From JBFHNV01 sp965365655 (GTDB lineage: Bacteria > Pseudomonadota > Gammaproteobacteria > HK1), in contig CBDUCN010000125.1 in the NCBI GenBank assembly GCA_965365655.1, positions 1 to 13,194 on the forward strand: DNA of 13,194 nucleotides, in the 5' to 3' direction. The notes beneath the pieces are model-generated. The model did no database searches. It was not told the origin of the DNA and saw only the letters and a list, made by a program, of their open reading frames with translations. Made by a program: the position numbers and the translations under genes. Position 1 is the first letter of the stretch. The number at the start of each line of letters is the position of its first letter. Shown here in pieces: positions 1 through 6,678 of this stretch.

Positions 1-39
1 GCCGTAGCGCTGGCTGTCGTCTTCCTGATCAGGACCCAT
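1..39 (-). CDS. Start of an unidentified gene, cut by the window edge
   Basis: Reading the minus strand, an ATG at 37-39 opens a frame with no stop to the window edge, giving 13 codons (M-G-P-D-Q-E-D-D-S-Q-R-Y-G). A purine-rich GAAGAGG lies about 8 nt upstream as a ribosome binding site. The start is only 13 nt after the stop codon of the TRAP permease gene on the same strand, so it would be the third gene of that transcription unit. The visible residues are acidic and polar, with no signal peptide or membrane segment yet. Too little is present to name a family. Confidence 0.4.
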   Translation of the reverse strand, partial: MGPDQEDDSQRYG

Positions 40-52
40 TCTCGTTGCCTCT

Positions 53-2053
53 TCAGCCGCTCAGCTTCTGCGGGAGCCAGAGCGCGATCTCGGGAATGAA
101 CAGCACCAGCATCAGCCCGATGATCTGCAGGCCGATGAACGGAATCACGGCGCGGAAGATCTCCTGCAGCGTGACCTCCGGCGGGGCCACCGACTTCAGC
201 CAGAAGCACGCGGGGCCGAACGGCGGCGACAGGAAGTAGATCTGGATGTTCATCACGAACAGCACGCCGAACCACACGGCGGCCCATGCCGGGTCCATCC
301 CCAGCGCCGGCGCGAGGTCCTGCACCACCGGCGCGAAGATGGGCACGGTGATGAACAGGATCGCGATCCACTCCATGAAGGTGCCGAGGATCACCAGGAT
401 CCCCATCATCACGAAGATGATCCCGCGCGGCGGCAGGTCCAGCCCCGAGAACAGGCTGCGCATGAAGTCGCCGCCGCCGATCAGGTTGTAGATGCCGACG
501 AAGCTGACCGCGCCGATGATCAGCCAGATGATCGTGCCCACCGTCGACATGGTCTGCGCGACCGCGGTCTGCAGCATCGTCCACGTCAGGCGGCGGCGCA
601 CGCCGGCGACGAGCATCGCGCCCAGCACGCCCACGCCCGCGGCCTCGGTCACCGACGCGATGCCCGCGTAGATGGATCCGAGCACGAAGAACACGAGCAG
701 GATGGCCAGCACGACCGCCATCAGGCGCTGCGGCGAGAGGTGCGTGCTGCCGCCGTGGCGCGCCGCCGACTCGGCAGCCGTGGGCGCAAGCGCCGGGTTC
801 AGCTTGCAGCGGATCAGCACGTACAGGATGTAGAACGTGGCGAGCATGAGCCCCGGCACCGCGCCGGCGATGAACAGGTCGCCGATGGCGACCTGCGCGG
901 ACACGCCGTACACGATCATCACGATGCTCGGCGGGATCAGGGTCGCGAGCGAGCCCGACGCGCAGATCGTGCCCACGCTCAGGCGCCGGTCGTAGCCGAG
1001 GCGCAGCATCTGCGGCAGCGCCACCAGGCCCAGCATCACGATCTCGCCGCCCATGATCCCCGACATCGCGGCCATGACCACGGCCACGATCACCGTCTGT
1101 ACCGCGACGCCGCCGCGCAGGTTGCCGGCGAAGATGGACATCGCGTCGAAGAGATCCTCGGCGACGCCGGACTTCTCGATGATCGAGGCCATCAGCACGA
1201 AGTACGGCACCGCCACCAGCGGGTAGTTCTCCAGCAGGCCGAACGCGTTGCTCGAGACCAGGTACAGGCCGCGGGGGCCGAAGAACATCACCGCGGCGAC
1301 GACCGAGATGATCAGCGTGACGATGCCGAGCGGCATCCCCGTCATCATCAGCGCGAGCAGCGCGATCACGATCGCGATGCTGACGTGGGCGATGCTCGCG
1401 TCGCGCGCGTTGTACCACTGCGTCGGATCGATGGCCTCGCCGAAGCCCGTGAACCAGCCGTTGATCGTCGCGACGATGCCCTCGTCGCCGACCACGTGGC
1501 CGAGCACCAGGCTCAGCAGCCGCGCGAAGATGAAAACCGCGTAGATTCCGACCAGCATCCGGGGCAGCGGCGCCGCGAAGTGGCGGTGCAGGTTCACGAG
1601 CAGCTGCGCGAGGTACAGCGCGGCGCCGGCGGCGAGCGCGGTCTTCAGCACCATGGGCTCGGGCGAGTTGAACGCGCTGCCTGCGCGCTCCACGCCGGCG
1701 ATCGCGTCCAGCGCCCGCGTCAGGGCGTCGTCGGCGACGATGGACAGCGCGAGCACGCCGACCAGCATCGCGAACAGGTCCAGACGCCACTGGGTGCGCT
1801 CGGTCGCCATCACGTAGAAGACCGTGATGCCGATGTGGCGCTTGCGCAGCGTCACGTAGCCGGACGACAGCATCCAGGTGACGCCGCACAGCACCAGCGT
1901 GACCTCGAAGGCCCACTGGGTGGGCGCGTCGAACGCGTAGCGTGCGACGACCTCGTAGAGGGTCGCGAAGGCCGCGACGAGGTAGAGCTGGCCGACGGCG
2001 AGGCCGGAGAAGCGGCTGAACGTGTCAACCGCCGTGCTGATGGGACGCTGCAT
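53..2053 (-). CDS. dctQM: TRAP transporter fused permease, small (DctQ) plus large (DctM) subunits
   Basis: This is the inner-membrane part of a tripartite ATP-independent periplasmic (TRAP) transporter, which imports a solute delivered by the binding protein using an ion gradient. The 666-residue protein is longer than a lone DctM (about 430) because a DctQ domain is fused at the N-terminus. Residues about 15-160 form the four-helix DctQ part, including a K-R-H-I-G motif near 71-75. A connecting hydrophobic helix follows at about 166-187, then a polar loop. The DctM domain runs from about 222 to the end, with G-Y-D at 353-355 and the signature I-P-P-S at 373-376. A hydrophilic central loop lies at about 418-443. 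The ATG at 2051-2053 has a GGGGGAG stretch just upstream. It lies 89 bp downstream of dctP and is probably co-transcribed. The substrate cannot be read from the sequence. Confidence 0.93.
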   Translation of the reverse strand: MQRPISTAVDTFSRFSGLAVGQLYLVAAFATLYEVVARYAFDAPTQWAFEVTLVLCGVTWMLSSGYVTLRKRHIGITVFYVMATERTQWRLDLFAMLVGVLALSIVADDALTRALDAIAGVERAGSAFNSPEPMVLKTALAAGAALYLAQLLVNLHRHFAAPLPRMLVGIYAVFIFARLLSLVLGHVVGDEGIVATINGWFTGFGEAIDPTQWYNARDASIAHVSIAIVIALLALMMTGMPLGIVTLIISVVAAVMFFGPRGLYLVSSNAFGLLENYPLVAVPYFVLMASIIEKSGVAEDLFDAMSIFAGNLRGGVAVQTVIVAVVMAAMSGIMGGEIVMLGLVALPQMLRLGYDRRLSVGTICASGSLATLIPPSIVMIVYGVSAQVAIGDLFIAGAVPGLMLATFYILYVLIRCKLNPALAPTAAESAARHGGSTHLSPQRLMAVVLAILLVFFVLGSIYAGIASVTEAAGVGVLGAMLVAGVRRRLTWTMLQTAVAQTMSTVGTIIWLIIGAVSFVGIYNLIGGGDFMRSLFSGLDLPPRGIIFVMMGILVILGTFMEWIAILFITVPIFAPVVQDLAPALGMDPAWAAVWFGVLFVMNIQIYFLSPPFGPACFWLKSVAPPEVTLQEIFRAVIPFIGLQIIGLMLVLFIPEIALWLPQKLSG

Positions 2054-2095
2054 CGTCTCCCCCCTGCCCGAGGCCCGCGGAGTGCGCGGAAGAAG

Positions 2096-2124
2096 CGCGG
2101 AGGGGCCGGGACGACCCCTCCGCG
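2096..2124 (-). terminator. Intercistronic hairpin between dctP and dctQM
   Basis: A perfect 10-bp inverted repeat (CGCGGAGGGG at 2096-2105 pairing with CCCCTCCGCG at 2115-2124) encloses a 9-nt loop. It starts 18 nt after the dctP stop. On the minus strand it is followed by CTTCTTCC rather than a clean T run. It is better read as a partial terminator or an mRNA-stabilising 3' structure than as a full stop. Such a structure would allow more binding protein than permease to be made, which is an inference. Confidence 0.55.
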
Positions 2125-2142
2125 GTCAGGTCAGCGCCCGGA

Positions 2143-3171
2143 TCAGTCGAGCAGGCCGATGCGCTTCATGTAGGCGATGTGCGCGTCCAGTGCCTCGCGC
2201 GCGAGCGGCGACTTCGACGCCATGTCCTCCCACGCGGCGACCGCGATCTTGCGGAACTTCGCGCGCTCCTCGGTCGGCCAGTCGATGATCGTCAGGTCGC
2301 CCTTGGCCTTGTGCATCGCGACCAGGTCGCGATCCTCGAGGTCCGCATTGCGGCGCATCGAGGTATACGCGGCGTAGTACCAGACCTCCAGCATCGTGCG
2401 CTCGGCGTCGCTCATCTTGTTCCACAGGTCCTTGTTCACGATGAACTGCAGGATCGCCATGGAGTGGATGCCCGGGTACAGCGGGTACTTGGCCACCTTG
2501 TGCATGCCGCTGGCCTCGTTGTTCACGAAGGCCGACGCGTCGGCGGCGTCCACGATGCCCTTCTCGAGCGAGGTGTAGACCTCGGAGAACGGCAGCGAGG
2601 TCGGGGACGCGCCGGCGCGCTTGAAGACCTCCGCGGCGAGGCCCTCCGGGGAGCGGATCTTGACGCCCTGGAGGTCTGCGACGCCGTTGATCGGCACCTT
2701 GGAGACCAGCGCCTCCTTGGTGTAGGGGCCGCAGCCGACGACGTGGATCTTGTTCGGCAGGATCTTGTCGTAGAGCTTCTGCAGCACCTCCTTGCCGCCG
2801 CCGTGCATGCAGAAGGCCTGCACCTGGTCCGGGGTGTCGTAGCCGGCGATCAGGTCGCCCATCAGCGCGAAGCCCGGGTCGCGGCCCGCGAAGTAGGCCA
2901 CCGCGTTGAGGTCGCCGTCGAGGATGCCGTTCGCGACGGCGTCGATGGTCTCGCGGTGCGGCACCACGGCCTTGGTGGGCAGCACCTCGACCTTGAGGTT
3001 GCCGCTGGACATCGTGGCGAGCTTCGGCCCCCACTTCTCGGTCATGTAGCGGTGAGCCCAGTCGCCGGGAGCGGAGCTCGCCTGCAGCTTCAGCGTGCGG
3101 GCGTCCGCGGCGACGGTGACGGACGCCAGCGCGGCGCCCAGCGCGATGGCAGCCAGTGTCTTGTTGGCCAT
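2143..3171 (-). CDS. dctP: TRAP transporter solute-binding protein, DctP family
   Basis: This is a 342-residue periplasmic binding protein that captures the substrate and hands it to the DctQM permease encoded just downstream. An N-terminal signal peptide is visible (M-A-N-K, then a hydrophobic stretch at about 5-21 ending in A-D-A, cleavage probably near residue 24). The mature part begins with the family-typical L-K-L-Q-A-S segment. Residues 171-174 (K-I-R-S) contain the conserved arginine (R173) that in DctP proteins binds the ligand's carboxylate. The P-F-S-E-V-Y-T-S-L-E-K-G-I-V-D block at about 194-208 is characteristic. The longer in-frame start at 3324 is rejected. The ATG at 3169-3171 has an ideal AGGAGG at 3178-3183 with a 6-nt spacer and places the signal peptide at the N-terminus. 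The ligand is probably an organic acid, but which one is unknown. Confidence 0.95.
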   Translation of the reverse strand: MANKTLAAIALGAALASVTVAADARTLKLQASSAPGDWAHRYMTEKWGPKLATMSSGNLKVEVLPTKAVVPHRETIDAVANGILDGDLNAVAYFAGRDPGFALMGDLIAGYDTPDQVQAFCMHGGGKEVLQKLYDKILPNKIHVVGCGPYTKEALVSKVPINGVADLQGVKIRSPEGLAAEVFKRAGASPTSLPFSEVYTSLEKGIVDAADASAFVNNEASGMHKVAKYPLYPGIHSMAILQFIVNKDLWNKMSDAERTMLEVWYYAAYTSMRRNADLEDRDLVAMHKAKGDLTIIDWPTEERAKFRKIAVAAWEDMASKSPLAREALDAHIAYMKRIGLLD

Positions 3172-3177
3172 CAGTTT

Positions 3178-3183
3178 CCTCCT
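3178..3183 (-). promoter_or_regulatory. Strong Shine-Dalgarno of dctP
   Basis: On the minus strand this reads AGGAGG, 6 nt before the ATG at 3169-3171. It fixes the dctP start at the signal-peptide methionine rather than at the upstream in-frame codons. Confidence 0.85.
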
Positions 3184-3223
3184 GGGGTGTGGCTTGTCGG
3201 AATTATTGTGTCGAGGCGCGCCC

Positions 3224-3251
3224 AAGGTACCGACGTGGCGGGGCGAGTCAA
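3224..3251 (-). promoter_or_regulatory. Putative sigma70-type promoter of dctPQM
   Basis: On the minus strand TTGACT (3246-3251) matches the -35 consensus at five of six bases. It is followed after 16 bp by TACCTT (3224-3229), a weaker -10 matching at three positions. Transcription would begin near 3217, giving a leader of about 45 nt before the dctP ATG. The leader contains an AT-rich AATAAT that could alternatively serve as a -10 without a recognisable -35. Confidence 0.45.
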
Positions 3252-3256
3252 GCCTT

Positions 3257-3326
3257 GTTGCACCGCGTCGGGGCGTTGCACCGTTTGCAGGCCTTGTTCC
3301 GGGGCGAGGTCCGGTATTGTGCACCG
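3257..3326. repeat. Repeated GTTGCACCG boxes in the divergent dctP/EamA upstream region
   Basis: Two exact copies of GTTGCACCG lie at 3257-3265 and 3275-3283 (18-bp period). A third, partial copy, GTGCACCG, lies at 3319-3326 next to an ATG at 3328. A second repeated word, GCCTTGTT, occurs at 3252-3259 and 3291-3298. The first copies sit just upstream of the proposed dctP -35 box and upstream of the EamA gene. This is where an operator for a regulator of either or both transporters would lie. The binding role is an inference. Confidence 0.4.
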
Positions 3327-3452
3327 CATGACGACGTCAGCCCGCCCCGATCCGCGGCCGCCGGCCCCCGCTCCCGGGCCCGGGGACGGCCGCGCGGCGC
3401 CCGCGCGATGCGACTGCGGCCCGCGGCGCGGCGCCGCGGCGGACGCGCCGCC

Positions 3453-4358
3453 GTGACCGGCGCCGGCCCGGCGCACGGGTGGTTCGGCAACGCGTACCTG
3501 CTGCTCGTGATCACGACCATCTCGTGGGCCGGCAACGCGATCGCCGGGCGTCTCGCGGCCGGGGTGCTCACGCCGGTGACGCTCACCTTCCTGCGCTGGG
3601 TGCTGGCGGTGAGCATCATCTTCTTTCTCGCGCGGCCGCACCTCGCGCGCGACCTCGCGAGCCTGCGCCGGCACTGGAAGCTGCTCACGGCGCTCGGCGG
3701 GCTCGGCTTCACGGGCTTCAACCTGCTGCTGTACTGGGCGCTGAACCACACCACGGCCATCAACGTCACGATCGAGCAGTCGGCCATGCCGGTGCTGATC
3801 ATGCTGGTGAACTTCGTCGCGTTTCACCAGCGCATCGGCGCGCTGCAGGCGCTCGGCGTCGGCGCGACCATCCTCGGGGTGGTCGTCACCGCGACGCACG
3901 GCGCGCCGCTCGCGCTGCTCGAGGCCGGCATCAACCGCGGCGACGCGATCATGATGGTCGCCGTGCTGCTCTACGCCGGCTACGCGGTGGCGCTGCGCTG
4001 GAAGCCGGCGGTGCACTGGCTGAGCCTGCTGTTCGCGATGGCCGTCGCGGCGCTGCTGTGCGCGACGCCGGCGTTCCTGGTCGAGATCGCGACGCAGGGG
4101 TGGCGCATGCCGTCGGCGGAAGGCTGGCTGATCGTCGCCTACACGGCCGTGTTCCCGTCCATCGTGTCGCAGCTGTTCTTCATTCGCGGGGTGGAGCTGA
4201 TCGGCTCCAACCGCGCGGGGCTGTTCATCAACCTGGTCCCCATCTTCGGCGCCCTGCTCGCGGTGGCGCTGCTCGGCGAGGTGTTCCGCGCCTATCATCT
4301 GCTGGGGCTGGTGCTGGTGATCGGTGGGATCCTGATTGCCGAGCGGTTCCGTCCCTGA
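3453..4358 (+). CDS. EamA/DMT-superfamily permease
   Basis: This is an inner-membrane drug/metabolite transporter-type permease, a family that usually exports amino acids, metabolites or toxic compounds. From the chosen GTG it is 301 residues, the normal family length. It has ten hydrophobic segments arranged as two EamA repeats (about 13-138 and 153-298). Visible family features are I-S-W-A-G-N-A-I-A-G in helix 1, L-R-W-V near residue 47 and a C-terminal L-L-G-E-V-F in the second repeat. The start is uncertain. An in-frame ATG at 3408 would add 15 arginine-rich residues, and neither codon has a good ribosome binding site. GTG 3453 puts helix 1 where the family has it and overlaps the stop of a short frame that begins at ATG 3328. 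The gene is divergent from dctP. The substrate is unknown. Confidence 0.88.
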   Translation: MTGAGPAHGWFGNAYLLLVITTISWAGNAIAGRLAAGVLTPVTLTFLRWVLAVSIIFFLARPHLARDLASLRRHWKLLTALGGLGFTGFNLLLYWALNHTTAINVTIEQSAMPVLIMLVNFVAFHQRIGALQALGVGATILGVVVTATHGAPLALLEAGINRGDAIMMVAVLLYAGYAVALRWKPAVHWLSLLFAMAVAALLCATPAFLVEIATQGWRMPSAEGWLIVAYTAVFPSIVSQLFFIRGVELIGSNRAGLFINLVPIFGALLAVALLGEVFRAYHLLGLVLVIGGILIAERFRP

Positions 4359-4361
4359 CAG

Positions 4362-4394
4362 GCCGGCCTGCATCCCGTGCACGGATGCACCGGC
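4362..4394 (+). terminator. Hairpin after the EamA gene
   Basis: Starting 4 nt after the EamA stop codon, TGCATCC (4369-4375) pairs with GGATGCA (4383-4389) around a 7-nt loop. After a 2-nt bulge the outer GCCGG (4362-4366) pairs with CCGGC (4390-4394). There is no T run, so termination strength is uncertain. GGATGC at 4383-4388 can alternatively pair with GCATCC at 4393-4398, so two folds compete. Confidence 0.5.
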
Positions 4395-4395
4395 A

Positions 4396-4423
4396 TCCAT
4401 CGAGCGCGCACGTGCTTGATGGA
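4396..4423. repeat. Second inverted repeat downstream of the EamA gene
   Basis: TCCATCGAGC (4396-4405) pairs with GCTTGATGGA (4414-4423) over 10 bp with one G-T pair, leaving an 8-nt loop. It directly follows the preceding hairpin. A third, bulged stem (4464-4472 with 4480-4487) lies further into the same gap. The 196-bp space before the GFA gene is thus mostly inverted repeats, and I see no gene in it. Confidence 0.45.
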
Positions 4424-4543
4424 CGGAGCAGGCGCGACGCCGTGTGCTGCGCGCAGCGAGCGGGGAAAGCGCCGGGCGCGCGCTTCCGGCATCCTGTGAG
4501 GCGCGCCGTATCCGGCCATCGCGTTCACGCGCGCCCGCGCATC

Positions 4544-4548
4544 GGAGG
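4544..4548 (+). promoter_or_regulatory. Shine-Dalgarno of the GFA-domain gene
   Basis: GGAGG lies 6 nt before the ATG at 4555. It supports this ATG over the longer in-frame start at 4444, whose extra residues look like non-coding sequence. Confidence 0.8.
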
Positions 4549-4554
4549 ACGGTC

Positions 4555-5001
4555 ATGAGTGACGCACACGATGGGAGATGCCTGTGCGGGCAGACCCGGT
4601 TCAGCGCCCGCGGGCGCCCGCGGTGGGTCGCGCACTGCCACTGCGAGAGCTGCCGGCGCGCGACCGGCGCGCCGATCACCACCTACGTGAGCTTCCCCGC
4701 CGAAGGCTTCGCGTGGCAGGGCGAGCCGCCGCGGGTCTACGAGTCGTCTGCGGGCGTGCGCCGGCGTTTCTGCGCGAACTGCGGCTCGCCGCTGACCTAC
4801 GACGCTGACCGCTGGCCGGGAGAGGTGCACGTGCACGTGAGTGCGCTGGAGCGGCCCGGGGACTTCGTGCCGCGGCTGCACGCGTACGTCGGCGAGCGCA
4901 TCCCGTGGCTGGAGCTGCACGACGACCTGCCGCGCTACCGCGAGGTCGGCGGGCGCGGCGTCGAGCCGGTGGGGCACGGGCCGCTGCGCCGCGACGAGTA
5001 G
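4555..5001 (+). CDS. GFA-fold zinc protein (glutathione-dependent formaldehyde-activating-like)
   Basis: This is a 148-residue protein of the GFA/CENP-V family, the size of a single GFA domain. The zinc ligands are in place: C-x-C at residues 9 and 11, C-H-C-x-x-C at 28, 30 and 33, and C-x-N-C at 73 and 76, followed by G-S-P-L. The founding member, Gfa of Paracoccus, was proposed to speed S-hydroxymethylglutathione formation. Most homologues, including this one, have no proven reaction, so a role in formaldehyde handling is only a family-level guess. It appears cytoplasmic, with no signal peptide. No formaldehyde or glutathione pathway gene lies beside it. It is downstream of the EamA gene on the same strand but 196 bp away across hairpins, so probably transcribed separately. 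It converges on the class II aldolase gene with 36 bp between stops. Confidence 0.92.
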   Translation: MSDAHDGRCLCGQTRFSARGRPRWVAHCHCESCRRATGAPITTYVSFPAEGFAWQGEPPRVYESSAGVRRRFCANCGSPLTYDADRWPGEVHVHVSALERPGDFVPRLHAYVGERIPWLELHDDLPRYREVGGRGVEPVGHGPLRRDE

Positions 5002-5037
5002 CGAGCGCGCGCCGCGGCCCGGTGCGCGGTCAGCGCG

Positions 5038-5670
5038 TCAGCGCCGGGTGTAGGCGCGGATGCGCTCGAGCATGCCCGTCATCTCCGCGTCGTCGAGGAT
5101 CACCGGCCCGCCGGCCTGCAGCGTGAGCCAGTACAGGCGGGCCAGGTTCTCCACCTCCGTGGCCAGCGACAGCGCACCCTCGAGGTCCGCGCTCGCCGCG
5201 AGCATGCCGTGGTTCGCCATCAGGCACGCGGTCCCCGATTCCCCGAGGGCCGCCACCACCGTGTCGGCGAGCTCCGGCGAGCCGAAGGTCGCGTAGCCGG
5301 CGCACGGGATGCGCGTCGCGCCGGTCACGGCCACCGTGTAGTGGAACGCGGGGATGGACCTGCGCGCGCAGGCGAGCGCCGTCGCGTACGGCGGATGGGC
5401 GTGCACCACGGCCGCGAGGTCGGGCCGCGCGCGGTACAGCGCGGCGTGCAGGCGCCACTCGCTGGACGGCCGGCCGGCCCCGGCCGGCGGCGCGCCGTCG
5501 AGGTTCATGGCCACCATCGCGCGCGCGCGCAACGCGTCGGCGGGAATCGCGGACGGGGTGATCAGCATGCCGGCGCCGGTGCGCACGCTCACGTTGCCCG
5601 AGCTGCCGTGGTTCAGACCCGCCGCCGCGAGCGCGCGGGCGGCCCTCGCGAGGGCCTTGGCCTTCTTCAA
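5038..5670 (-). CDS. Class II aldolase/adducin-family protein (fuculose-phosphate aldolase-like)
   Basis: This is a 210-residue cytoplasmic zinc aldolase-fold protein, close in length to L-fuculose-1-phosphate aldolase. Such enzymes cleave sugar phosphates to dihydroxyacetone phosphate and an aldehyde, and relatives epimerise or dehydrate. Visible active-site elements are a G-S-S-G-N phosphate-binding loop at 22-26, catalytic-type E71 in R-P-S-S-E, and zinc ligands H90 and H92 (H-A-H-P) and H154 (N-H-G). The family G-Y-A-T-F-G-S segment is at about 125-131. The start is a TTG at 5668-5670 whose last two bases overlap the TGA stop of the upstream gene (TTGA), and no closer ATG or GTG exists in frame. 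This suggests translational coupling. No sugar kinase or isomerase lies nearby, so the substrate is not indicated by context. Confidence 0.9.
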   Translation of the reverse strand: MKKAKALARAARALAAAGLNHGSSGNVSVRTGAGMLITPSAIPADALRARAMVAMNLDGAPPAGAGRPSSEWRLHAALYRARPDLAAVVHAHPPYATALACARRSIPAFHYTVAVTGATRIPCAGYATFGSPELADTVVAALGESGTACLMANHGMLAASADLEGALSLATEVENLARLYWLTLQAGGPVILDDAEMTGMLERIRAYTRR

Positions 5671-6644
5671 TGCACGGTGCCGGTCTTCAGCAGGTCGTTG
5701 CGATCCACGGTCTCGACCTCCAGCTCCAGCACTCGATCCTCGCGGCCCACCGTGAGCGGCACCCGCGTGCCGGCGGGGCCGAGGGCCCACACGCGGCGGA
5801 AGAAGTCCGCCAGGGACTCGGGGGCCTCGCCGTCCACGGCCAGGATGCGGTCGCTCACCTGCACGCCGCCGGAATCCGCGGGGCAGCCCGTGTAGACGCC
5901 GCCGACGATCAGCCCCTCGGGGCTCTCCTGCACCATCATGCCCATCCACGGCCGGCCGGGACGCCGCGAGCGCCCGAAGTGCTTGAGGTCGTCGAGGATC
6001 GGCTTCAGGAGATCGATGGGCACGACCATGTTGCCGGCGATGCTGTCGCCGCCCTGGGTTACCTGCTGCACCAGCAGCGACCCGATGCCGCACAGCCGGC
6101 CTTCCTCGTCGAGCATCCCGGCGCCGCCCCAGTTCGGGTGCGCCGGCGCGGTGAACACGGCGTCGTCGAGCACGTACTCCCAGTAGCCCGCGAACTCCCG
6201 GCGCGCCGTGACCAGCGCGTTGATCACCTGGTCGGCGTCGCCGGCGCCCGCCATCAGCACGCGGTCCGCCGGCGCCAGCTCGGCGGACTCGCCGAGCGGG
6301 ATCGGGGGCAGGTCCAGCTTGCCCAGCGCCTGCACCAGCCCGAAGCCGGTGCGCTGGTCGTAGCCGGCCACCGTGCCGGGCACCACGCGCCCGGCGTGAT
6401 CGGTGATCCAGATCTGCTCCGCCTCGGTGATCAGGTAGCCGATCGTGAGCACCAGCCCGCCGCGCTCGATCACGACGCCGTTGCCGGCGCGCTCGGTGCC
6501 CAGCGCCTGCGCGGTCAGGGCGTCCTCGGGCACCTGGCAGCGCAGCGTGACCAGGCCGCGCCGGGCCCGCTCGAGGTCGAAGGCCACGTCCTCCGGGTCC
6601 GGGCGCACCTGCCAGCCGCGTTCGGGATCCGTCGGGTCGCTCAC
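5667..6644 (-). CDS. HtrA-like trypsin-fold protein with C-terminal PDZ domain, catalytic triad apparently lost
   Basis: This 325-residue protein has the S1C (DegP/HtrA) layout: a trypsin-like double barrel at about 30-220 and one PDZ domain at about 232-312. Each catalytic position is changed by motif alignment. The T-N-x-H region reads T-I-G-Y-L-I (His to Tyr70). The R-T-D-L-A-L region reads R-T-G-F-G-L (Asp to Gly100). The G-N-S-G-G-P region reads P-N-W-G-G-A (Ser to Trp172). There is no signal peptide, so it should be cytoplasmic, unlike DegP. It is probably a binding or scaffold protein rather than a protease. The GTG at 6642-6644 is chosen because GGAG sits 6 nt upstream and it avoids the 35-bp overlap that ATG 6713 would cause. 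It lies 34 bp after the acyl-CoA ligase and overlaps the aldolase start. Confidence 0.85.
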   Translation of the reverse strand: MSDPTDPERGWQVRPDPEDVAFDLERARRGLVTLRCQVPEDALTAQALGTERAGNGVVIERGGLVLTIGYLITEAEQIWITDHAGRVVPGTVAGYDQRTGFGLVQALGKLDLPPIPLGESAELAPADRVLMAGAGDADQVINALVTARREFAGYWEYVLDDAVFTAPAHPNWGGAGMLDEEGRLCGIGSLLVQQVTQGGDSIAGNMVVPIDLLKPILDDLKHFGRSRRPGRPWMGMMVQESPEGLIVGGVYTGCPADSGGVQVSDRILAVDGEAPESLADFFRRVWALGPAGTRVPLTVGREDRVLELEVETVDRNDLLKTGTVH

Positions 6645-6650
6645 GCCATG

Positions 6651-6654
6651 CTCC
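6651..6654 (-). promoter_or_regulatory. Shine-Dalgarno deciding the GTG start of the HtrA-like gene
   Basis: The minus strand reads GGAG 6 nt before the GTG at 6642-6644. This supports the GTG over the upstream in-frame ATG at 6711-6713, which lies inside the ligase gene. Confidence 0.65.
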
Positions 6655-6678
6655 GTGCCAGGGTTCAGGGAACGGGCC

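Noticed and set aside
740..2173. 477-codon plus-strand frame opposite the TRAP permease gene
   Set aside because: Highly charged Arg/His/Asp/Gln composition typical of a shadow of membrane-protein codons, with no family resemblance.
3171..4682. 503-codon minus-strand frame opposite the EamA gene
   Set aside because: Antisense to a clear ten-helix permease, with low-complexity Gln/Arg/His composition.
5002..5037. Bidirectional terminator between the converging GFA and aldolase genes
   Set aside because: Only a 5-bp CCGCG/CGCGG stem is available in the 36-bp gap, and no T or A tract is present.
5038..6093. Long upstream extension of the aldolase frame to ATG 6093
   Set aside because: The added 141 residues are an Arg/Gly-rich out-of-frame reading of the HtrA-like gene. 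The aldolase homology begins just after the TTG at 5670.
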